Notes: generated by a model from the sequence alone, not told the origin. 22,903 bases of DNA from Actinomycetales bacterium UBA1383 (GCA_002305415.1 DBQX01000062.1:1-22903), one strand, 5' to 3'; numbered from the stretch's first letter, positions 13,350 to 21,187 are shown. A program made the numbers and translations.

Positions 13350-13375
13350 AGCCGCCCCGCGGTGGAGGGTTCAGG

Positions 13376-14602
13376 TCACCGCCCGGCCACCGTCAGGGCG
13401 ATGAGGGCGAGGTTGAGTCCGGTCACCAGGAGGACGACGCCGGTCAGCGCCCACCGCACGGTGGGGCGGTTGGCGGCCCCACCCATGAGGGCGCGGTCGC
13501 TGGTCAGCCGTAGCAGCGGGACGAGGGCGAACGGGATCCCGAAGCTGAGGACCACCTGGCTGATGACCAGCGCCCAGGTCGGGTCAGCGCCGGCCGCGAG
13601 CAGTACCAGGGCGGGCACCAGGGTGACCAGGCGGCGCACCATCAGCGGAATACGCCGGTGGAGCAGCCCGTCCATGATGGTCGCCCCCGCGTAGCACCCC
13701 ACCGAGGTCGAGGCCAGCCCGGACGCGAGCAGGCCGATGGCGAACACAAGGCCGACGGCGGGCCCGAGCGCCGAGACCACGGCGGCGTGCGCCCCGTCGA
13801 TCGAATCCGTCCCGGGCAGCCCACGCAGGCTGGTCGCTGCCAGGAGCAGCATGGCAATGTTCACCGCACCAGCAACACTGAGGGCACCGAGCACGTCCCA
13901 CCGCGTGGCGCGCACCAGGTGGACGTGACCCTCCCGGGCGGCAGCCTGCCCATGCCGGTCCCGGACCAGGGCGGAGTGGACGTAGATGGCGTGGGGCATC
14001 ACCGTGGCACCGAGCATGCTGGTGGCCAGCAGCACACTGTCGGTGCCAGCGAACCGGGGCACCAGGCCGGCCGCGACATCACCCGGTGCTGGTGGGTTGA
14101 CCACCAGTCCCGTGACGAACCCGATGGTGATCACCACCAGCAGCGCGATCACAACCGTCTCGAAGTGGCGTTGCCCGTACCGGTTCTGCACCGCGAGCAA
14201 CCCCAGCGAGACCACCCCCACGATCACCCCGCCGACGAGGAGGGGGGTGCCGAACAGCAGGTACAGGGCGATCGCACCGCCGATGACCTCGGCCAAGTCG
14301 GTGGCGGCCGCAACAACCTCCGCCTGCACCCAGAACGCCAGTCGTGCCGGGCGGCGCAGCCGCCGCCCGATGAGCTCGGGAAGGGTGGCCCCGGTGACCA
14401 GCCCGAGCTTCGCGGACTGGTACTGCACCAACACCGCCATCACGTTCGCCACGACCAGCACCCAGACCAGCAGGAAGCCGTACCGTGAACCGGCGGTGAT
14501 GTTCGCGGCCACGTTGCCCGGGTCCACGTACGCGATCGCAGCCACGAACGCCGGACCGAGCAGGGGCAGGATGCGGCCGCGGGTTGTGGGGGTGGATACC
14601 AC
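13376..14602 (-). CDS. mntH: NRAMP-family divalent metal transporter (MntH-like)
   Basis: 408-aa polytopic membrane protein, about 11 helices. The family's metal site is complete: DPGN in TM1 (Asp27, Asn30) and MPH in TM6 (Met202-Pro203-His204, in GATVMPHAIYVHS). The retained Met ligand is typical of true Mn/Fe/Cd importers, in contrast to the Met-less NRAMP-related Mg transporters. It normally brings in Mn(II) with protons. The GTG start at 14602 follows AAGGAAG. It lies 24 nt after the CDF stop and is the last gene of the cmtR operon. An importer behind two exporters is unexpected; it may restore Mn during Cd/Zn stress (inference). Confidence 0.9.
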   Translation of the reverse strand: MVSTPTTRGRILPLLGPAFVAAIAYVDPGNVAANITAGSRYGFLLVWVLVVANVMAVLVQYQSAKLGLVTGATLPELIGRRLRRPARLAFWVQAEVVAAATDLAEVIGGAIALYLLFGTPLLVGGVIVGVVSLGLLAVQNRYGQRHFETVVIALLVVITIGFVTGLVVNPPAPGDVAAGLVPRFAGTDSVLLATSMLGATVMPHAIYVHSALVRDRHGQAAAREGHVHLVRATRWDVLGALSVAGAVNIAMLLLAATSLRGLPGTDSIDGAHAAVVSALGPAVGLVFAIGLLASGLASTSVGCYAGATIMDGLLHRRIPLMVRRLVTLVPALVLLAAGADPTWALVISQVVLSFGIPFALVPLLRLTSDRALMGGAANRPTVRWALTGVVLLVTGLNLALIALTVAGR

Positions 14603-14626
14603 AGCTATCTTCCTTGTAACCGGGTG

Positions 14627-15547
14627 TCAGTCGTGGATGCTGTGTTCCACTGCGGAGTGGGTCTCGGGTTCGAGTTGGAAGGTGGAGTGCTCCACGGAGA
14701 CGTCGAAGTGCTCGGCCACGCAGTCCTGCAGTTGGGCCAGGATCCGCGGGGCGTGGCCGTCGGAGAAGCAGGCGTCCTCGAGCACGACGTGGGCGGTCAG
14801 GACGGGCAGGCCGGTGGCGATCTGGGTGGCGTGCAGGTCATGGACCCCTTGGACGTGGGGGACGGCGAGGATGTGGCGGCGCACCGCGGCCAGGTCCAGG
14901 CCCTTGGGGGTGGATTCGAGGAGGACGTGGCCGGCCTCACGCAGAATCTTCAGGGCGCGGGGGACGATGAGGGCCGCGATGAGGATGCCGGCGAGGGCGT
15001 CGATGCGGGTCCACCCGGTGGTGGCGATCACGACGGCGCTGACGATGACGGCCACGGACCCGAGGGCGTCGTTGACGACCTCGAGGAATGCGGCGCGCAT
15101 GTTCAGGGAGGCGCCCCGTCCGCCCGCCAGCACCGCCATGGAGGCGATGTTGCCCACCAGGCCGACGATGCCGAACACCAGCAGCCCGGTCGAGGTCACC
15201 TCGGGCGGGTCGAACAGTCGTCGGACACCCTCGATGAGGGCGTAGAGGCCCACCCCGAGCAGGACGGTGGCCTGGGCACCGGCAGCGAGGACCTCGGCGC
15301 GCCGCCACCCCCAGGTGCGTTCCGGTGTCGCTGGGCGCAGGGTGAGGGAGGCGGCGATGAGGGCCATCAGCAGCCCGCCGGCGTCGGTGAGCATGTGGCC
15401 GGCATCCACGAGGAGGGCAAGGCTGCCCGTCCACAGCGCCCCGATCACCTCCGCGACCAGGATCGAGGCAGTGATCCCGAAGGCGATCGCGAGACGACGG
15501 CGGTGCGTGGCTGGCCCGGCGGCAGCGTGCGCGTGGTCGTGGGTCAT
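14627..15547 (-). CDS. CDF-family cation efflux protein (CzcD/ZitB-like)
   Basis: 306 aa, six predicted helices, with a His-containing N-terminus (HDHAHAAAGPATH) and a cytosolic C-terminal domain (from about 215). TM2 has the metal pair His51/Asp55 in DAGHMLTD. The TM5 motif is FLEVVNDALGS, giving Glu156/Asp160, whereas zinc-type CDF proteins have His-x3-Asp here. The change could alter selectivity; it recurs in actinobacterial homologues as I remember them. The function is proton-coupled export of Zn, Cd or related ions. The ATG at 15547 overlaps the P-type ATPase stop as ATGA, so the two are coupled. Metal specificity cannot be fixed from the sequence. Confidence 0.9.
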   Translation of the reverse strand: MTHDHAHAAAGPATHRRRLAIAFGITASILVAEVIGALWTGSLALLVDAGHMLTDAGGLLMALIAASLTLRPATPERTWGWRRAEVLAAGAQATVLLGVGLYALIEGVRRLFDPPEVTSTGLLVFGIVGLVGNIASMAVLAGGRGASLNMRAAFLEVVNDALGSVAVIVSAVVIATTGWTRIDALAGILIAALIVPRALKILREAGHVLLESTPKGLDLAAVRRHILAVPHVQGVHDLHATQIATGLPVLTAHVVLEDACFSDGHAPRILAQLQDCVAEHFDVSVEHSTFQLEPETHSAVEHSIHD

Positions 15548-17538
15548 CTACTGGCTCGGATCAGCTGGGTGGGGCGGGCGGCGCGCACCCCGTTGGCGAT
15601 GACGAACACCTCGGCGACTTCGTGGACGAGCACCACCGCCGCCAGACCCAGGACGCCGGCGGCGGCGAGCGGGATGAGGATCGCGATCAGCACCAGGGAC
15701 AGCGCCACGTTCTGCAGGATGATGCGGCGGGTGCGCCGCGCGTGGGCCAGCGCCCCGGGCAGCAACCGCAGGTCCGCGCCCATGAGGGCGACGTCGGCGG
15801 TCTCGATCGCCACATCCGCGCCCATGGCGCCCATGGCGATGCCGAGGTCGGCGGTGGCCAGGGCGGGGGCGTCGTTGACGCCGTCGCCGACCATTGCCGT
15901 CACCTGGCCCGCGTCGCGGAACCCGGCCACCAGGCGGGACTTGTCCTCCGGGCGGAGGTCGGCGTGCACCTCGGTGATGCCGGCCGCCGCGGCCAGCGCG
16001 GCCGCGGTGGCCGCGTTGTCCCCGGTGAGCATCGCGACGCCGTAGCCCTGCGCCCGCAACTGGGCGACGACGCCCGCGGCCTCATGCCGCAGCTCGTCCC
16101 GCACCCCGATCACCCCGGCGGGGGCGCCGTCGACCTCGAGCACGACGGCGGTGGCGCCACCCGCCTGCAGGCGGGTGACGTCGTCGGCCAGCGGGCCGGG
16201 ATCCACCCAGCTGGGGCGGCCGAGGCGCAGGGCGTGGCCCGCGCTGGTGCCGCTCAGGCCGGCGCCGGGGGAGGCGGCGACGCCGGCGGCAGCGGGGACG
16301 TCGGGTGCGGCGGCCAGGATGGCGCGGCTGAGGGGGTGCTCGCTGCGCGCCTCCAGCGCCGCGGCGAGGCGGAGGACCTCCGCGCGGGTGCGACCCGGGG
16401 CCGGGACCACCTCGATGACAGCCGGCTCGTTGGCGGTCAGGGTGCCGGTCTTGTCCAGGGCGAGGTGGCGCACGGCGCCCAGGGTCTCCAGCGCGGCCCC
16501 GCCCTTGATCAGGATCCCGTGCTTGGAGGCGGCGCCGATGGAGGCCACCACGGTCACCGGGACCGAGATCGCCAGCGCGCAGGGGGAGGCCGCGACCACC
16601 ACCACCAGCGCCCGCTCCAGCCACAGGCCCGGGTCCCCGAGCAGGGCGCCGAGCACCGCGATCAGGACGGCGGCGATGAGGATGCCGGGCACCAACGGTT
16701 TCGCGATGCGGTCCGCGAGCCGCTGGGTGGCCCCCTTGTGGGACTGCTCCGCCTCGACGATGTGGACGATGCGGGCCAGGGAGTTGTCCTCCGCGGTTGC
16801 GGTGACCTCCACCTCCAGGGCGCCGGTCGCGTTGATCGAGCCGGCGAAGACCGCGTCCCCGGGGCCCGCCTCCACCGGCATCGACTCGCCCGTGATGGCG
16901 GAGGTGTCCAGCGTGGTGCGCCCGGCACGGATGACGCCGTCGGTGGCGAGGCGCTCGCCCGGCCGGACGACCATCCGGTCCCCGACGGCCAGGTCGCCGG
17001 GGTGGACGACGATGTCGGCGCCGTCCCGCCGGATGGTGGCCTCGCGGGGGACGAGGTCGAGGAGGGCGCGCAGGCCCTTGCGGGTGCGGGCGACGGAGTA
17101 CTCCTCCAGCCCTTCGCTGAGGGAGTACAGGAACGCCAGGGTGGCGGCCTCCTCCACCTGACCCAGCAGGGTGGCACCGAGGGCCCCGATCGTCATGAGG
17201 AGGTCCACGCCCAGCCGGCCCTTGACGAGCTTCCGCATGGCCTCGGGGATGAAGGTGATGCCGCCGGCGATGAGCGCGGCAGCGCTCAGCGCGAGCGAGG
17301 CGCCGTCCTGGCCGGCGCGACCGAGCAGGAAGCCCGCCAGGAGCAGCAGCCCAGCGAGCACGCCGAGGCGGATCTCGGTGACCTGCCAGAGGTGGTCGGC
17401 GGCGGCGTCATCGTCGCCGTCATCGGGCTCGGTGGGCTCGGGCGTGCGGGCGGACCCGACGCCGGTGTCGTCGGGAGGGCTCACGTGCCGGTCGAGGAGA
17501 TCCTCGTCCGCGGTGGCCATTTCGTCCTTCTCGTTCAC
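15544..17538 (-). CDS. P1B-type heavy-metal-exporting ATPase (Cd/Zn/Co class)
   Basis: 664 aa. There is no HMA domain or CxxC. Instead the N-terminus is acidic (TEPDDGDDDAAADH, about 36-49). The actuator motif TGES is at 216-219, the transmembrane metal site SPC at 318-320, the phosphorylation motif DKTGT has Asp362, the HP motif is SEHPL (His401), then MLTGDN and GDGVNDAP. The last membrane helix holds HEVAEV (His639-Glu640). SPC together with a terminal His-Glu and no HMA domain fits the P1B-4-like group (Co, Fe, Zn, Cd). The GTG start at 17538 overlaps the repressor stop as GTGA and follows AGGAG at 6 nt. An in-frame extension upstream is only a shadow of the repressor gene. The CmtR-type repressor upstream favours Cd/Pb induction. 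Confidence 0.92.
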   Translation of the reverse strand: MNEKDEMATADEDLLDRHVSPPDDTGVGSARTPEPTEPDDGDDDAAADHLWQVTEIRLGVLAGLLLLAGFLLGRAGQDGASLALSAAALIAGGITFIPEAMRKLVKGRLGVDLLMTIGALGATLLGQVEEAATLAFLYSLSEGLEEYSVARTRKGLRALLDLVPREATIRRDGADIVVHPGDLAVGDRMVVRPGERLATDGVIRAGRTTLDTSAITGESMPVEAGPGDAVFAGSINATGALEVEVTATAEDNSLARIVHIVEAEQSHKGATQRLADRIAKPLVPGILIAAVLIAVLGALLGDPGLWLERALVVVVAASPCALAISVPVTVVASIGAASKHGILIKGGAALETLGAVRHLALDKTGTLTANEPAVIEVVPAPGRTRAEVLRLAAALEARSEHPLSRAILAAAPDVPAAAGVAASPGAGLSGTSAGHALRLGRPSWVDPGPLADDVTRLQAGGATAVVLEVDGAPAGVIGVRDELRHEAAGVVAQLRAQGYGVAMLTGDNAATAAALAAAAGITEVHADLRPEDKSRLVAGFRDAGQVTAMVGDGVNDAPALATADLGIAMGAMGADVAIETADVALMGADLRLLPGALAHARRTRRIILQNVALSLVLIAILIPLAAAGVLGLAAVVLVHEVAEVFVIANGVRAARPTQLIRASR

Positions 17539-17966
17539 GTCTCGCTCCTGTCGGTGGGGTGGGTCTTGAGGTCCGCGGGGGCGGGCTGGCCGGCGGTGCC
17601 GATCCCGTAGTTGGGGCACAGTGCGACGGCTTGGCCGTTCACGGCGAGCAGCCGCTCCGCGGTGGCCAGCACGGCCAGCAGTTCGGGTTCGGTGGTGAGG
17701 GAGAACATGGAGGCCCGCCCTTCGGGCCGGGAGTTCACCAGGCCGCAGTCCCGCAGGCAGGCGAGGTGGGCGCTCACGGTGGACTGCGCGAGGCCCAGGT
17801 GGGCGGTGAGGTCCCGGACCCGGTGCTCGCCGAGGGTGAGGTGTTGCAGGATCGCCAGCCGGGTGGGGTCGGAGAGGCCGTGGAACAGCGCGGCCGCGGG
17901 AGCCAGGTCCGACGGGGTCACCGACCCGCGCTCCGGGCCCACCTCCACCCGCTGTTGTATCGTCAT
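17535..17966 (-). CDS. cmtR: ArsR/SmtB-family repressor, CmtR type (Cd/Pb sensor)
   Basis: 143 aa. A winged helix includes the recognition helix AQSTVSAHLACLRDCGLV. The cysteines are Cys70 and Cys74 (CLRDC, in that helix) and Cys117 in the C-terminal stretch ALCPNYG. This pattern (Cys-x3-Cys, then Cys about 42 residues on) is that of Mycobacterium CmtR, which binds Cd(II)/Pb(II) through three thiolates and then leaves DNA. It is the first gene of the operon with the P-type ATPase, CDF and NRAMP genes. The start ATG at 17966 lies 6 nt after a TATCAT -10, implying a leaderless mRNA; the upstream in-frame ATGs would run into the promoter. Autorepression is likely through the dyad over the start. 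Confidence 0.88.
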   Translation of the reverse strand: MTIQQRVEVGPERGSVTPSDLAPAAALFHGLSDPTRLAILQHLTLGEHRVRDLTAHLGLAQSTVSAHLACLRDCGLVNSRPEGRASMFSLTTEPELLAVLATAERLLAVNGQAVALCPNYGIGTAGQPAPADLKTHPTDRSET

Positions 17967-17978
17967 AGGTCGATGATA
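17958..17978 (-). promoter_or_regulatory. Promoter/operator of the cmtR operon
   Basis: TATCGTC (17958-17964) and GATGATA (17972-17978) form an imperfect inverted repeat with a 7-nt centre (6 of 7 positions), lying over the ATG and -10 (TATCAT, 17973-17978 on the minus strand). The -35 is poor. A repressor bound here would block RNA polymerase and the start site. Confidence 0.5.
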
Positions 17979-18073
17979 GCCAATCAGGGCGATCATTGGG
18001 TGCGGGGGTCCCGGGCTGTGGTATGTCATCCCTCACACTCGCAATGGGCCCGTGTGCCGGCACCCGTGGGCCT

Positions 18074-18090
18074 GTTACCGTTTCGTTATC
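18074..18090 (+). promoter_or_regulatory. GTTAYC direct-repeat box (MtrA-like) before the M23 gene
   Basis: GTTACC (18074-18079) and GTTATC (18085-18090) repeat with 11-bp period, the arrangement seen before actinobacterial rpf and peptidoglycan hydrolase genes. The same pattern stands at 11229-11245 before the NlpC/P60 gene. Confidence 0.5.
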
Positions 18091-18141
18091 AGTGTTTGTC
18101 GTGAGGTCTCACCCTGCTGGGGCCGGTGCCCTGGAGGTGTG

Positions 18142-19140
18142 ATGTCGGGACTCGCCCAGTCCGCTGTCGAGCCCGTGACCCGCCGACAGTTGCGGGCCGT
18201 GGAGCGGGGGGAGGCGCCCGCCCCGGTGGCCTGGAAGTTCCCGGCCGGGGACGAGCAGCCCACCGAGAAGATCCCCCGCCCGCCGCACCCGACCCGCCGT
18301 GAGCTCCGCTCCCAGCCGGCCCCGAAGGGGCGGGTCGCGCGCCGGGTGGCGGTGCCCCGGGCGGTGATCCTGGTGGCGTTGGGGGTGGTGACGGTCGCGG
18401 CCCCTGTCCTGGGACTGGACGGAACCGACCACTCCGCGCACGCCCACCCCATCTCGCCCGCGATAGCGGCCGTAACACCAGCCCCCTCCCCGGACGCGAC
18501 GGCTGGTGACACCCTTGAGGCGTTGCCACTCCTGGGACCGCAAGTGGTGTCCCCGGGCGCGGGACAATCCGGGCCGGATCTCTCCTCCCGGGCCGTCGAG
18601 CGTGCCCCGGTGGAGACGCCCACACCGGCCCCCGCCCCACCGGTTGAGACCACTGCGGCCCCCGCCCCGGAGCCCGTCGCCCCGACGATCGTGATGCCAC
18701 TGGCCGCTGGGTCCTTCCGGCAGACCTCGCCCTACGGGGGGCGCACCGACCCGATCAACGGCGCTGCGGCGTTCCACACCGGCGTCGACCTCGCTGCCCC
18801 GCTGGACAGCCCCATCTACGCGGTGGCGGACGGGGTGGTCGACTACGTCGGTCCGGGCAAGGATGGACGGTCGAGCATGATCATCGTCCTCAAGCACACC
18901 ATCGACGGGCAGGACGTCTACACCTGGTACAACCACATGTACGCCCGTGGCCTCTACGTCGAGGAGGGCCAAACGGTGACGGCGGGGCAGGTGATCGCCG
19001 GGGTGGGCAACAACGGTCGTTCCACCGGGGCCCACCTCCACTTCGAGGTCCACACCGACGACGACCTCACCACCACCGACCCGTTGGCGTGGCTGGCCCA
19101 GCAGGGCGCCGTCGACGCGAGCCTCCTCCCCGCCGGGTAG
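18142..19140 (+). CDS. M23-family peptidoglycan endopeptidase, membrane-anchored
   Basis: 332 aa. The cytosolic N-terminus (1-70) is rich in Arg and Pro, followed by one membrane segment (about 71-91) and a Pro/Ala-rich linker. The C-terminal M23 (LytM) domain spans about 184-320. Zinc ligands and catalytic residues are intact: His212 and Asp216 (FHTGVDLAAP), His265 (YNHMY) and His298/His300 (GAHLHFEVH). The active form is therefore probably a zinc endopeptidase on the outer face of the membrane. The ATG at 18142 follows GGAGG at 4-5 nt. The GTTAYC box upstream suggests cell-wall-related control. It runs divergently from the cmtR operon. Confidence 0.9.
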   Translation: MSGLAQSAVEPVTRRQLRAVERGEAPAPVAWKFPAGDEQPTEKIPRPPHPTRRELRSQPAPKGRVARRVAVPRAVILVALGVVTVAAPVLGLDGTDHSAHAHPISPAIAAVTPAPSPDATAGDTLEALPLLGPQVVSPGAGQSGPDLSSRAVERAPVETPTPAPAPPVETTAAPAPEPVAPTIVMPLAAGSFRQTSPYGGRTDPINGAAAFHTGVDLAAPLDSPIYAVADGVVDYVGPGKDGRSSMIIVLKHTIDGQDVYTWYNHMYARGLYVEEGQTVTAGQVIAGVGNNGRSTGAHLHFEVHTDDDLTTTDPLAWLAQQGAVDASLLPAG

Positions 19141-19177
19141 CAGTGGAGCCGCCCGGCGGATCGGCACCGTTCGACAG

Positions 19178-19183
19178 TACGTA
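19178..19183 (+). promoter_or_regulatory. Candidate -10 region with palindrome, leaderless start
   Basis: GTACGTACACTGG contains the palindrome GTACGTAC and a TACACT -10 candidate that ends about 7-8 nt before the ATG at 19195. No Shine-Dalgarno precedes the ATG, so the transcript may be leaderless. Coordinates are approximate. Confidence 0.35.
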
Positions 19184-19194
19184 CACTGGCGACC

Positions 19195-19695
19195 ATGCAG
19201 CGGCACACTCCCGGAGGGCTGAGGGCCTTGCCGCCCCGAGCCGCCCTTGCCGCTGTCGCCGTCGCGGCTCTGCTGCCCCGGGTGAGCGCCGGCAGCCACC
19301 CGGGTGCCTCGTGCGTGACACTGCCGCCCGCGCTGACCCGACCCGGACTGCACCTGGACCTGGTCCAGGAATCGGCGCTGTGCGCCCTGGGGCAGGTCGA
19401 CGTCGGGCCCGCGCTCACCCACGCCGGTGGCTTCGTCCTCATCGTGTGCCTGACAATGCTCACCCTCAGCCTGGTGGGCCTGGCCGGCGCGATCGGGGTG
19501 GGAGCCTGGGCGCGAGCCCAGTTCCGTCACGCCCGGGACTGGGTGCGACTTTCCCTGAGACCTCCGCGGCCCGTCCTGCCGGTGGTGGCCTGGCCGGCAC
19601 CGGCGCTCGAGGTCGTATTCCTGCAGGACAGGCGCGCCAGTCTGGTCAGCCGTGTCCCACGGCGGCGGGGCCCACCCGTCCCCGTGCTGGCTTGA
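19195..19695 (+). CDS. Unknown membrane protein with signal-like N-terminus
   Basis: 166 aa, not recognised. A hydrophobic N-terminus (about residues 12-32, LPPRAALAAVAVAALLPRVSAG) is followed by an extracytoplasmic stretch with two cysteines (40 and 63). Then comes a membrane segment (about 77-103, GGFVLIVCLTMLTLSLVGLAGAIGVG) and an Arg/Pro-rich C-terminus. The upstream -10 and lack of a ribosome site suggest leaderless translation. It lies between the M23 and DsbA-like genes, all on the plus strand. The paired cysteines facing the outside could be substrates of the neighbouring DsbA-VKOR pathway, which is only a guess. Confidence 0.65.
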   Translation: MQRHTPGGLRALPPRAALAAVAVAALLPRVSAGSHPGASCVTLPPALTRPGLHLDLVQESALCALGQVDVGPALTHAGGFVLIVCLTMLTLSLVGLAGAIGVGAWARAQFRHARDWVRLSLRPPRPVLPVVAWPAPALEVVFLQDRRASLVSRVPRRRGPPVPVLA

Positions 19696-19710
19696 CTGAC
19701 TGATTCTCCC

Positions 19711-19733
19711 GGCCCCGACCCGGCGTCGGCGCC
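19711..19733 (+). terminator. Hairpin downstream of the unknown membrane-protein gene
   Basis: GGCCCCGAC (19711-19719) pairs with GTCGGCGCC (19725-19733) over 9 positions with one C/C mismatch and a 5-nt loop, 16 nt after the stop codon. Confidence 0.45.
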
Positions 19734-19831
19734 CACCCAGCGCCCCCCCTTACACCGCGGTAGCCGCGCCCTCGTGCACGCACCCCCAGCTGGCCTCCAC
19801 GCGCCGGCCCCTCCCACCTGACAGGACCACC

Positions 19832-20623
19832 ATGCCCAGGAAGAACCGTCCCACCAGTCCCGCAACACCGAACCGCGAGGAGATCCGCGCAGCCGCGGCC
19901 GCGGCCGCGGCCGCGCAAGCAGCCAAGGAGCGACGCAGCCGCAAGCTCATCACGCTCGGCGTGGTCTCCGCCGCCATCGCCACCCTCGTCTTCACCGTCA
20001 GCTTCATCCTCTCCTCCGCCCCCGACAGGGCCACCCCCTCCGCCGGCCCGACCGCCGACGGCACGCCCGATGTCACCACCGACACCTGGACGCTGCAGGT
20101 CGGGCAGGAGAACGCCCCCGTGCGGGTGGACGTCTACCAGGACTACATGTGCCCGTACTGCGGGAGATTCGACGCCGCCAACGGGCAGGACCTTGAGCGC
20201 CTGATCGAGGAGGGCACCGTCCGCGTCGAGATCCACCCGATGTCCTTCCTTGACGATGCCTCCAACGGGAGCCGGTACTCCACCCGCGCCGCCAACGCGG
20301 TGGTCACCATCGCCCAGGCCGATCCGGCACGCGTGTGGGCATTCAACGAGGCGCTGTACCGCAACCAGCCGACCGAAGGTACCAGCGGCCTCAGCGACGC
20401 CGACCTGGCCGAACTCGCCGTCGAGGTGGGAGTCGACCAGACGGTCGCGGACACCTTCTCCCAGCTCACCAACGCCGACTGGGTCGCGCAGGGCACCCAG
20501 GCCGACTTCGACTCCGGCATCCAGGGCACCCCCACCGTCCTGATCAACGGGCAGGTCTTCGAAGGCGACCTGTACAGCACCGGCCCGCTGACCGCGGCCA
20601 TCACCGCCGCTGCCAATGGCTGA
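19832..20623 (+). CDS. DsbA-like membrane-anchored thiol oxidoreductase
   Basis: 263 aa. A long cytosolic Ala-rich stretch (16-33) and basic residues lead into one membrane anchor (about 38-61) and an extracytoplasmic DsbA-type domain (about 84-263). The redox motif is CPYC (Cys107, Cys110) in VYQDYMCPYCGRFD. The cis-proline loop is QGTPTVLINGQ. It should oxidise exported proteins and be re-oxidised by a VKOR partner, whose gene follows directly. The ATG at 19832 has AGGA 6 nt upstream. The stop overlaps the region where the VKOR gene should begin. The N-terminus contains a perfect (GCCGCG)4 stretch (19892-19915). Confidence 0.88.
   Translation: MPRKNRPTSPATPNREEIRAAAAAAAAAQAAKERRSRKLITLGVVSAAIATLVFTVSFILSSAPDRATPSAGPTADGTPDVTTDTWTLQVGQENAPVRVDVYQDYMCPYCGRFDAANGQDLERLIEEGTVRVEIHPMSFLDDASNGSRYSTRAANAVVTIAQADPARVWAFNEALYRNQPTEGTSGLSDADLAELAVEVGVDQTVADTFSQLTNADWVAQGTQADFDSGIQGTPTVLINGQVFEGDLYSTGPLTAAITAAANG
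19892..19915 (+). repeat. (GCCGCG)4 simple repeat within the DsbA-like gene
   Basis: Four perfect GCCGCG units encode part of the Ala-rich cytosolic stretch. Length change by 6 nt would keep the frame. Confidence 0.85.
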
Positions 20624-21163
20624 CCTGCTGGAGCCTCCTCGCATCCTTCGTTCTCTCCGTGGACGCGGTCACCCTCGCAAGCGACCCCCAGGCGGACCTG
20701 TCCTGCAACATCAACACCGCCATCAGCTGCGGAACCGTGGGAGCCTCCTGGCAGGCCTCCGTGTTCGGATTCCCCAACGCGTTCCTCGGACTGATCGCCG
20801 AGCCCGTAGTCATCACCATCGCCGTCGCGAGTCTGGCCGGCGTCCGGTTCCCCCGCGGGTTCGTGTTCGCCGCCCAGACCATCTACACCCTGGGCTTCCT
20901 GTTCGCGTACTGGCTGTTCTACGAAGCCATGTTCCGTATCGGTGCCCTGTGCCCCTGGTGCCTGCTCGTCACACTGTCCACCACCCTGGTCTTCGCCTCC
21001 CTGACCAGATTCAACATCCGGAACACCAACCTCTACCTCCCACCCCCACACGATCCTGTTCACGGGGTTGCGCATGGGTTACGACATGCTCATCATCGGG
21101 CTCTGGATACTGGCAGTGATCCTCGCGATCGTCGTGAAGTACGGAGCTGCCCTGGTCGCCTGA
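20617..21163 (+). pseudogene. VKOR-family gene, frameshifted and lacking a normal start
   Basis: The sequence clearly encodes a vitamin K epoxide reductase-type membrane protein, the usual oxidant of DsbA: SCNINTAISCGT with cysteine codons at 20704 and 20728, and the CPWC redox motif at 20950-20961. Two defects are visible. First, the frame has no ATG, GTG or TTG near its beginning and enters in the middle of the first membrane helix (TCWSLLASFVLSVDAV), right at the DsbA stop; an ATG at 20616 is in another frame. Second, after NTNLYLP the natural C-terminus (RMGYDMLIIGLWILAVILAI, stop at 21161-21163) lies in the +1 frame. Removing one C from the C5 run at 21043-21047 restores it. Either the gene is inactivated or the sequence has indel errors. 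Confidence 0.75.
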
Positions 21164-21187
21164 GAACCGTTCGGTCGCATCGCATCC

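Noticed and set aside
15622..17610. Long open frame (over 600 codons) on the plus strand opposite the P-type ATPase
   Set aside because: It is Gly/Val/Asp/Gln-rich low-complexity sequence created by GC-rich codons of the real gene on the other strand, with no domain and no ribosome site.
17539..18063. Extension of the P-type ATPase upstream to 18063
   Set aside because: The stretch is out-of-frame reading of the CmtR-type gene; the GTG at 17538 has a ribosome site and GTGA coupling.
18052..18141. Earlier ATG at 18052 for the M23 gene
   Set aside because: It would put the GTTAYC promoter box inside the coding region; the ATG at 18142 has a good ribosome site.
20616..21119. ATG-started frame at 20616 as a separate gene
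   Set aside because: Its product is Arg/His/Pro-rich and lies out of frame with a clear VKOR coding sequence.
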